Assembly: GCA_031177845.1 (NCBI GenBank)
Contig: JAPSGG010000147.1
Span: forward strand, 1-5,361
Source: Chromatiales bacterium
Lineage (GTDB): Bacteria > Pseudomonadota > Gammaproteobacteria > JACCYU01
DNA length: 5,361 nt
Reading direction: 5' to 3'
A program made the translations under genes and the position numbers. The notes beneath the pieces are model-generated. The model made no database searches. It was not told the origin of the DNA and saw only the letters and a list, made by a program, of their open reading frames with translations. Each line of letters opens with the position of its first letter. The first letter of the stretch is position 1. Positions 1 to 5,361 of this stretch are shown here, in pieces.

Positions 1-1
1 G

Positions 2-214
2 GGCAACCTGATCGGTCTAATAGACTCCGACTACCAGGGCGAGCTATTGATCTCCTGCTGGAACCGGGGCGCCCAATCGTTCACTATTGACGTCGGCGAG
101 CGGATCGCGCAGCTGGTTTTCGTGCCGGTCGTTCAGGCTCAGTTCCAGATCGTGGAAGAATTCAAGACGAGCGCGCGCGGCGCGGGCGGCTTCGGCCACT
201 CAGGCCGGCAATGA
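2..214 (+). CDS. dut: dUTP diphosphatase (dUTPase), C-terminal part; 5' end outside the window
   Basis: The enzyme hydrolyses dUTP to dUMP and pyrophosphate, which keeps uracil out of DNA and supplies the dTMP precursor. It is a cytosolic homotrimer. Seventy codons are visible, about the last half of a usual protein of roughly 150 residues. The fragment opens inside conserved motif III ([10 protein letters not shown], holding the catalytic Asp and the Tyr that excludes ribose). It continues through motif IV (SCWNRG and GERIAQLVF) and ends with the flexible glycine-rich motif V ([10 protein letters not shown]) that closes over the triphosphate. The last residues, GFGHSGRQ, match the usual gammaproteobacterial end, so the TGA at 212-214 is the natural stop. 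algC follows on the same strand after 153 bp, as in the known coaBC-dut-algC-argB neighbourhood. The assignment is firm; only the 5' part is missing. Confidence 0.95.
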   Translation, partial: GNLIGLIDSDYQGELLISCWNRGAQSFTIDVGERIAQLVFVPVVQAQFQIVEEFKTSARGAGGFGHSGRQ

Positions 215-219
215 ACGAT

Positions 220-346
220 AACCGCAGAGATCACAGAGTGCGCAGAGAATTTTTTGGGAGGAAAAGCACGAGCGTATGAAGGTGGCACCACAAATCGGTG
301 AGACCTGACATCTGGTTTCTCTGCGATCTCCGCGCTCTCTGCGGTT
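220..346. repeat. Long imperfect inverted repeat made of 9-nt-spaced CGCAGAG units, between dut and algC
   Basis: The left arm (220-249) and right arm (317-346) are 30 nt each and are reverse complements at 25 of 30 positions by my hand alignment. A 67-nt loop separates them. Each arm holds three 7-mers on an exact 9-nt period. On the left these are CGCAGAG at 223, CACAGAG at 232 and CGCAGAG at 241. On the right they are CTCTGCG at 319, CTCCGCG at 328 and CTCTGCG at 337. The element fills most of the 153-bp dut-algC gap and ends 21 bp before the algC start. The loop has a T run (250-256) and no convincing gene. It resembles dispersed intergenic palindromes (REP- or MITE-like) that I recall from environmental proteobacteria, but I could not check this. 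It could also act as an RNA hairpin in a dut-algC transcript. The repeat is seen directly; its function is unknown. Confidence 0.8.
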
Positions 347-357
347 GAGGATCGAAC

Positions 358-361
358 GAGG
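358..361 (+). promoter_or_regulatory. Ribosome binding site of algC
   Basis: GAGG lies 6 nt before the ATG at 368, a normal Shine-Dalgarno distance. It favours this ATG over the in-frame ATG two codons later at 374, which would be 12 nt away. It lies just outside the right arm of the inverted repeat, so folding of that repeat would leave the site unpaired. Confidence 0.55.
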
Positions 362-367
362 CAAGAC

Positions 368-1741
368 ATGAAGATGAGTCCAGCGATTTTCCGCGCCTAC
401 GACATCCGCGGCGTAGTTGGCAATACGCTCACCGCCGACGTGGTGCGCGTGATCGGCCAAGCGGTAGCGAGCCTCTATCCGAATAGCCCGCGGGTGGCGG
501 TGGGTCGTGACGGACGGCTCTCCAGCCCTGAGCTCGCTAACGCCTTGTGTGAGGGGTTAATTGCGGCCGGGCGCACCGCCATCGACATCGGCCAGTGTCC
601 AACTCCGGTGCTGTATTACGCCACCTACAAACTCAAGACTGGCGCCGGTCTCATGATCACAGGCAGCCACAACCCGCCTCAGTACAACGGCATTAAGTTG
701 GTGATGGACGGCAAGACGCTGTTCGGCGAAACCATCACGGAGATCTACGAGCGCATCCAGTCGGGTAAGCTCGCGGAGGGAGAAGGCAAGCGGGAGATCC
801 ATGATCTCAACCAGGACTACGTCGAGCGCATCAGCGAGGACGTGAGGCTCGCGCGGCCGCTGCGGGTGGCGATCGATTGCGGCAACGGTGTGGCCGGGCC
901 GGTTGCGAGTCGGCTGTTCACGCAACTCGGCTGCGAGGTGACCGAACTCTATTGCGATGTGGACGGGCGCTTCCCCAATCATCATCCCAATCCCAGCCAG
1001 CTTGAGAACCTGGAGACGCTCATCGAGACCGTGAAGACCAAGCGGCTGGATTTGGGTCTCGCCTTCGACGGCGATGGCGACCGGGTGGGAGTTATTGACA
1101 ACGAAGGCAACGTAATCTGGGCCGACCGCCAGATGATGCTCTATGCCGCCGACGTGTTGGAGCGCAATCCGGGCGCCGAGATCATCTATGACGTCAAATC
1201 TTCGCGCCATCTGGACGACGTTATCGTCGAGCACGGCGGTAAGCCGCGCATGTGGAAGACTGGGCACTCGTTCATCAAGGCGAAGATGAAGGAGACCGGC
1301 GCGCTGCTGGCCGGTGAGATGAGCGGTCATATCTTCTTCAAGGAACGCTGGTATGGATTCGACGACGGACTCTACGCCGCGGCGCGGCTGCTGGAGATCC
1401 TGTCGAAAGACCAACGCAAAAGCCACGAGGTATTCGCTGCGCTGCCCAATGCCGTCAACACGCCAGAGATCATCGTCGATCTGGGCGAAGATGGCGCGCA
1501 GCACGCCTTCATGCGTAAGCTCGTGAGCCGGGCCGATTTCGGTGATGCCGCTTCGGTCAGCGATATCGACGGCCTGCGCGTCGACTATCCACATGGCTGG
1601 GGGCTAGTGCGCGCCTCCAATACCACACCAAGCCTCGTGATCCGCTTCGAGGCGGACGACGAGCCGGGGCTCAAGAGGATTCAGCAGACCTTTCGAAAGC
1701 AGCTGCTGGCGGTGGATTCGAGCCTGGAGCTGCCGTTTTGA
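368..1741 (+). CDS. algC: Phosphomannomutase/phosphoglucomutase
   Basis: A cytosolic enzyme of the alpha-D-phosphohexomutase superfamily. It interconverts mannose-6-P and mannose-1-P, and glucose-6-P and glucose-1-P, feeding GDP-mannose and other sugar nucleotides for lipopolysaccharide and exopolysaccharide. At 457 aa it is close to the 463 aa of Pseudomonas AlgC. All four active-site elements are present in order. FRAYDIRG at about 8-15 is followed by the phosphoserine loop TGSHNPPQYNG (98-108, catalytic Ser100). Next come the Mg2+ loop DGDGDR (234-239), the sugar-recognition loop GEMSGH (316-321), and the phosphate-binding loop RASNTTP (415-421) in the C-terminal domain. TGSHNP, rather than the TASHNP of many relatives, is normal for the AlgC type. 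The start is ATG 368, with GAGG 6 nt upstream. Position between dut and argB is the conserved gammaproteobacterial order. No promoter is obvious upstream, so cotranscription with dut is possible. Confidence 0.95.
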   Translation: MKMSPAIFRAYDIRGVVGNTLTADVVRVIGQAVASLYPNSPRVAVGRDGRLSSPELANALCEGLIAAGRTAIDIGQCPTPVLYYATYKLKTGAGLMITGSHNPPQYNGIKLVMDGKTLFGETITEIYERIQSGKLAEGEGKREIHDLNQDYVERISEDVRLARPLRVAIDCGNGVAGPVASRLFTQLGCEVTELYCDVDGRFPNHHPNPSQLENLETLIETVKTKRLDLGLAFDGDGDRVGVIDNEGNVIWADRQMMLYAADVLERNPGAEIIYDVKSSRHLDDVIVEHGGKPRMWKTGHSFIKAKMKETGALLAGEMSGHIFFKERWYGFDDGLYAAARLLEILSKDQRKSHEVFAALPNAVNTPEIIVDLGEDGAQHAFMRKLVSRADFGDAASVSDIDGLRVDYPHGWGLVRASNTTPSLVIRFEADDEPGLKRIQQTFRKQLLAVDSSLELPF

Positions 1742-2722
<981 letters not shown>

Positions 2723-2737
2723 CACGCCGCTCCGGAA

Positions 2738-3349
2738 TTACGGGGCAGGTAAGCCCTTCAGTTCCCGGTAGCGTGCCAGGTCGGAGGTGAAGGCTTCTTC
2801 GACCACCTGCTTCTGCGCTTGTTTAACGGTTAGGCTGGCTTGGATCTCGATTATGCTTGCCTGCACGCTCTCTAGCCGAGTTGCGGCTTCCTCCGCCGGC
2901 ACCCCCTCCTGCTCCGCCTCGTAGGAAGCGACCTGCGCCTCGAGAGCGGTTTGTTGCTGTTGCAATTCGGCGAGCTTTTCCTGCTCGAGCGCAAGCGCGG
3001 CGTCGAGCCCGGCGAGACGCTCGCCCCGAGCGACCTCAAGGTCATCCTCGCTGGTGAAGGTCGCCAACAGCACGCGATCTCTGCGCTCGTGCTCAACCGC
3101 GAGCGCTACTTGCTGCTGTGCCGCTACGCGTTCTGCCTCGGTCTTGGCGGGCTCGACAACCTTAATCTGACGCCCATGCGCGTCATAAATCGCGTAGCCG
3201 AGCCGCGCCTGGCCGGCGGGCATCGTATCGCTGTAGTGCACGCGGCCGTGCTCGTCCACCCAGCGGAATGCCGTGGCATGCACGAGCACTGCGCTCGCTA
3301 GCAGCATCGCCGCGACCGGCACGAGAAGTATGCTAAGACGGGTATTCAT
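2738..3349 (-). CDS. Secreted DUF4124-domain protein with a long coiled coil
   Basis: The function is not known. From ATG 3349 the protein has 203 aa. Residues 1-27 form a signal peptide: basic MNTR, then a hydrophobic core LLVPVAAMLLASAVLV, with likely cleavage after ATA at 25-27. The DUF4124 motif follows directly (FRWVDEHGRVHYSDTMP, 28-44), a short beta-rich module common at the N-terminus of exported gammaproteobacterial proteins. Residues about 68-190 are rich in Ala, Glu and Gln, with heptad-like spacing and a run of Gln at 129-133, predicting a long coiled coil. The C-terminus is ARYRELKGLPAP. I expect a periplasmic location. An in-frame GTG 90 bp upstream would add 30 basic residues before the signal peptide. 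It is rejected because ATG 3349 has a near-perfect Shine-Dalgarno. The gene converges on argB with a 15-bp gap and diverges from tauE. This DUF4124-plus-coiled-coil layout is, as I recall, widespread in gammaproteobacteria. Confidence 0.85.
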   Translation of the reverse strand: MNTRLSILLVPVAAMLLASAVLVHATAFRWVDEHGRVHYSDTMPAGQARLGYAIYDAHGRQIKVVEPAKTEAERVAAQQQVALAVEHERRDRVLLATFTSEDDLEVARGERLAGLDAALALEQEKLAELQQQQTALEAQVASYEAEQEGVPAEEAATRLESVQASIIEIQASLTVKQAQKQVVEEAFTSDLARYRELKGLPAP

Positions 3350-3582
3350 TGGCTTCCTCCTTGATCTCCGTGTCCTCGCAAGGCTCAGATTCCTGCCGTT
3401 TTTCGTTATTGTCACGCTGGATTCTATGGGCCTAGCCACACGAGATTCAGAATTCGTGCCAGCCTTTCAAGAGAACGCGGGATCGCGGCCAGCTTCCCAT
3501 ATAGCATGGCGGCGCCAACCGCATCAGCGCTCGACGCTGGCAAGAATGCGGCTGACGATTTTTTGCAGATTGTGACAAGCTG
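3350..3582. promoter_or_regulatory. Divergent intergenic region between the DUF4124 and tauE genes
   Basis: Because the two flanking genes diverge, promoters for both should lie in these 233 bp. For the minus strand, TAGAAT (3426-3421) matches 5 of 6 bases of a sigma-70 -10 box. The hexamer 18 nt upstream (CTGAAT, 3450-3445) matches the -35 only at its TGA. A second -35-like GTGACA (3415-3410) has no good -10 partner. For the plus strand, only TATAGC near 3499-3504 looks like a -10, with no good -35. I find no clear operator or long repeat. The location is reasonable; the exact boxes are weak. Confidence 0.3.
3356..3362 (-). promoter_or_regulatory. Strong ribosome binding site that fixes the start of the DUF4124 gene
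   Basis: On the minus strand this reads AAGGAGG, a near-complete anti-16S match, 6 nt before the ATG at 3349-3347. It is the best Shine-Dalgarno in the window and decides against the longer reading frame that would start at 3439. Confidence 0.8.
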
Positions 3583-4302
3583 TTGTCCGCGGTCGATCAA
3601 CTACTGCTATTCAGCATCGCTTTGGCCGCGAATATGTTCACCGCCTTTTCCGGCGGCGGTGCGGGGCTCGTCCAGCTGCCTGCCCTGATCTTTTTGGGCT
3701 TGCCCTTCGGCATGGCGCTCGCCACCCACAAGATCGCCAGTGTCGCTTTGGGTCTGGGGGCCACCCTGCGCCACTGGCGCGAGGGCTATCTAGAACGGCG
3801 TTACTGGCTGCCGATGCTACTTGGCGGACTGCCGGGAGTGGTCATTGCGGCCAATATCATCATTGCCGTTCCCGATCGAACGGCCGAGATCGCGCTCGGC
3901 GTACTGACCGCCGGCCTGGGGGTCTGTTCCATATTCAGGCGCGCTCTGGGCCAGCGTTTCGAGCTGCGCCACCATGATCCGACCGGCCTGATAACCGGCG
4001 GTCTGGCGATGTTCGCGATCGGTGTGCTGAATGGCTCGCTCGCTTCCGGCACCGGTCTATTCGCGACGCTATGGCTGACCGGCTGGCACGGCTTCGATTG
4101 CCGGCGCGTAGTCGCATATACGCTGGTCATGGTGGGCTTGTTTTGGAATGGAACCGGTGCGCTCACGCTGGGCCTGCTCGCGGGTTCGCTGATCGGAGGC
4201 TACCTCGGGGCGCACCTCGCCATTATCAAAGGCAATCGCTGGATCAAGCGCGGCTTCGAGATCGTGACGCTCAGTATGGGCATGAAGTTGATGATTGGCT
4301 AA
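3583..4302 (+). CDS. TauE/SafE-family inner-membrane transporter (sulfite/sulfonate exporter type), substrate unknown
   Basis: The 239-aa protein is strongly hydrophobic and close to the family's usual length of about 250 aa. It shows the two-fold internal repeat of TauE/SafE (DUF81) proteins. The first half has [20 protein letters not shown] (22-41) followed by THKIAS (48-53) and RHWREGYL. The second half has the matching [19 protein letters not shown] (147-165) followed by [19 protein letters not shown] count about seven or eight membrane segments, near 7-22, 28-45, 76-95, 101-117, 135-152, 175-190, 192-212 and 224-238. Family members export sulfite, sulfoacetate or other small organosulfur anions, but nothing here shows the substrate. 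The start is uncertain. TTG 3583 places the first membrane segment where the family expects it but has no good Shine-Dalgarno. The first in-frame ATG (3634) would cut that segment. An in-frame stop at 3553-3555 limits upstream extension. The 3' end overlaps convergent pyrE by 32 bp. Confidence 0.85.
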   Translation: MSAVDQLLLFSIALAANMFTAFSGGGAGLVQLPALIFLGLPFGMALATHKIASVALGLGATLRHWREGYLERRYWLPMLLGGLPGVVIAANIIIAVPDRTAEIALGVLTAGLGVCSIFRRALGQRFELRHHDPTGLITGGLAMFAIGVLNGSLASGTGLFATLWLTGWHGFDCRRVVAYTLVMVGLFWNGTGALTLGLLAGSLIGGYLGAHLAIIKGNRWIKRGFEIVTLSMGMKLMIG

Positions 4303-4939
4303 TCTGGATACCATAGCGCGCGCGATAGGCTTCTATCGCGCTGCGCGTAGCGGCCAGTTGAGGCTGGTCCTTGGCATAGTCCAGCAGATCAGTGAGCGAT
4401 GCGATCGTTATCACCTCCAGCCTGTAACGCTGTCTGACTTCCTGGATCGCCGATAGCTCCCCTTGGCCGCGCTCCTGGCGGTCCAGCGCGATCGCAACGC
4501 CAATTGGGCTAGCACCTGCTGCCTGTATAATCTGCACCGACTCGCCAACGGCGGTACCGGCGGTGATCACGTCGTCGATAACCAATGCTCGGCCGGCCAG
4601 TGGTGCGCCGATCAGCGCACCGCCTTCGCCGTGATCCTTGATCTCCTTGCGGTTGAACGCGCACGGTACGTCGCGGCCCGCGGCCGAGAGCGCGATGGCC
4701 ACCGCCGTGGCAAGTGGTATGCCTTTGTAGGCAGGACCAAACAGCATGTCGAATTCGATCCCTGAATGCGCGATCGCGCGCGCGTAGAAATGCCCTAGCC
4801 TTGCCAATGCCGCACCTGTGTTGAATTCGCCGGCATTGAAGAAGTAAGGGCTCACGCGGCCGGACTTAAGAGTGAACTCGCCGAAGCGCAATGCGCCTTG
4901 CTCGATCGCGAATTCGAGGAATTCGGACTTATAGTTCAT
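4271..4939 (-). CDS. pyrE: Orotate phosphoribosyltransferase
   Basis: Joins orotate to PRPP, giving orotidine 5'-phosphate and pyrophosphate, the fifth step of de novo UMP synthesis; a cytosolic dimer. The protein has 222 aa against 213 in E. coli and aligns with it almost throughout. Seen in order: [19 protein letters not shown] (19-37, with Lys26), FGPAYKGIP (67-75), the mobile loop [13 protein letters not shown] (95-107) with its catalytic Lys and His, and the PRPP-binding motif [11 protein letters not shown] (120-130). [16 protein letters not shown] (153-168) is also typical. The conserved part ends near residue 211. The last 9 residues and the stop are encoded within the 3' end of convergent tauE and form an extra tail. 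Start ATG 4939 agrees with the family N-terminus; its Shine-Dalgarno is poor. pyrE near argB and dut is the known gammaproteobacterial neighbourhood, but here it is inverted relative to argB. Confidence 0.96.
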   Translation of the reverse strand: MNYKSEFLEFAIEQGALRFGEFTLKSGRVSPYFFNAGEFNTGAALARLGHFYARAIAHSGIEFDMLFGPAYKGIPLATAVAIALSAAGRDVPCAFNRKEIKDHGEGGALIGAPLAGRALVIDDVITAGTAVGESVQIIQAAGASPIGVAIALDRQERGQGELSAIQEVRQRYRLEVITIASLTDLLDYAKDQPQLAATRSAIEAYRARYGIQISQSSTSCPY

Positions 4940-5056
4940 GCACGGCTCGCGGCTAAGCCTATCATAAGGACATGTAAGTTATGGCCCGATTCGGCGAAGC
5001 GCAAGCCAATGTTCACCGAAGGGCTGCTGTTTGCCAGTCCTAGGTTTAGTCGGAAC
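4940..5056 (-). promoter_or_regulatory. Upstream region of pyrE, with a hairpin and a -10-like box
   Basis: These 117 bp separate the CMD-family gene from pyrE on the same strand. TATGAT (4966-4961) matches 5 of 6 bases of a sigma-70 -10 and lies 21 nt before the pyrE ATG, but I find no acceptable -35 at 16-18 nt. Upstream, 4984-4998 and 5012-5024 can pair: GCCC with GGGC, a 2-nt bulge, then 9 pairs including one G-T, with a 13-nt loop. No T run follows on the pyrE strand, so it is not a standard intrinsic terminator, and it does not copy the E. coli pyrE attenuator. The structure is seen by eye; any role is inferred. Confidence 0.3.
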
Positions 5057-5361
5057 TCAGGATTGGCCTTTGTCGTTTCGCTCCTCAAGCTGGTGCAGTG
5101 TGTCCAAAGTGAGTGCCGAGTGCGCATAGGCACCGCCGGCTCGCATCTCGGCTGCGACCCAGATCGCCTCCATGAGCTCCTCGGTGCTGGCCCCGTGCCG
5201 ATGCGCGGCCTTGGTGTGGCCACGGATGCAGTAGGGACACTGCGTCACGTGGGCGATTGCCACCGCGATCAGCTGCTTGGTCTTGGCTGACAGCGCTCCA
5301 TCGGCGAACACGCGCGCGCTGAAGGCGTTGAACGCGGCCTCGATCTCGGGCGCCGCCTTAC
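5057..5361 (-). CDS. Carboxymuconolactone decarboxylase/AhpD-like family protein; N-terminus outside the window
   Basis: The reading frame is open to the window edge, so the gene begins beyond it; 100 complete codons plus the stop are visible. The key motif is CPYCIRGH (41-48 of the visible part), the CxxC...H signature of the AhpD/CMD fold, preceded by KQLIAVAIAHVTQ. It is followed by HTKAAHRHGASTEELMEAIWVAAEMRAGGAYAHS (48-81), which is typical of single-domain CMD proteins. Members act as thiol peroxidases or peroxidase partners (AhpD) or as gamma-carboxymuconolactone decarboxylase. The CxxC pair favours a redox role, but the exact activity cannot be told. A GTG at 5311 is in frame but would remove the conserved stretch PEIEAAFNAFSARVFADGALS, so it is not the true start. 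The charged C-terminus (LEERNDKGQS) looks complete. pyrE follows on the same strand after 117 bp; cotranscription is possible but unproven. Confidence 0.88.
   Translation of the reverse strand, partial: KAAPEIEAAFNAFSARVFADGALSAKTKQLIAVAIAHVTQCPYCIRGHTKAAHRHGASTEELMEAIWVAAEMRAGGAYAHSALTLDTLHQLEERNDKGQS

Noticed and set aside
250..256. T run after the left arm of the inverted repeat, considered as an intrinsic terminator for dut
   Set aside because: The left arm alone does not form a stable stem before the T run. The pairing partner lies downstream of it, so the order is wrong for an intrinsic terminator.
276..308. 10-codon ORF in the loop of the inverted repeat, with GGGAGG upstream
   Set aside because: The purine site is 14 nt from the ATG, too far for good initiation, and the peptide is too short to judge.
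557..1594. Long open frame of 345 codons on the minus strand inside algC
   Set aside because: It is the antisense shadow of algC, whose active-site motifs are all intact on the plus strand. The shadow product has no recognisable domain, and high-GC genes commonly leave such frames open.
2951..3301. Open frames on the plus strand opposite the DUF4124 gene (116 codons and others)
   Set aside because: The minus-strand gene has a strong Shine-Dalgarno, a signal peptide and the DUF4124 motif. The plus frames have no matching features.
3424..3507. 27-codon minus-strand ORF in the divergent region, with a helical, basic and hydrophobic product
   Set aside because: No Shine-Dalgarno precedes its ATG and there is no family resemblance. 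An open frame of this length is expected by chance.
3506..3688. 60-codon plus-strand ORF starting before tauE and running into it
   Set aside because: It has no Shine-Dalgarno, and it reads through the first tauE membrane segment in a different frame, giving Cys- and Pro-rich nonsense. It could matter only if there were a sequencing frameshift.
4071..4316. Overlapping frames on both strands at the 3' end of tauE
   Set aside because: They are shadows of the tauE second repeat. Only tauE and pyrE show family motifs here.

Overview
The window looks like ordinary chromosome from a gammaproteobacterium with fairly high GC. The best evidence is the order dut - algC - argB with pyrE close by. This matches the coaBC-dut-algC-argB...pyrE neighbourhood known from Pseudomonas and other gammaproteobacteria, and the visible proteins have the gammaproteobacterial form (for example the dUTPase C-terminus GFGHSGRQ). 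I cannot name the genus.

Layout. Positions 2-214 hold the 3' end of dut. Positions 215-367 are intergenic and carry a striking long inverted repeat built from CGCAGAG-type 7-mers. algC (phosphomannomutase/phosphoglucomutase) runs 368-1741. After a 90-bp gap with a possible coupled leader ORF comes argB (N-acetylglutamate kinase, arginine-sensitive type), 1832-2722. Next, on the opposite strand, is a secreted DUF4124/coiled-coil protein (2738-3349). A divergent TauE/SafE-type membrane protein follows at 3583-4302. pyrE (4271-4939, minus) converges on tauE and overlaps it by 32 bp. Upstream of pyrE on the same strand is the 3' part of a carboxymuconolactone decarboxylase/AhpD-like gene that runs off the window end (5057-5361).

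How the genes relate. dut and pyrE belong to pyrimidine nucleotide metabolism. algC makes mannose-1-P or glucose-1-P for surface polysaccharide. argB is the committed, feedback-controlled step of arginine synthesis. Arginine and pyrimidine synthesis share carbamoyl phosphate, but no shared regulatory site is visible. The DUF4124 and TauE genes sit between argB and pyrE and have no evident metabolic link to them.

I see no defence system, mobile element with a transposase, CRISPR array or RNA gene. The points most worth a second look are the 9-nt-periodic inverted repeat between dut and algC, the 19-codon leader ORF whose stop overlaps the argB start, and the pyrE C-terminal tail encoded inside the end of the convergent tauE gene.
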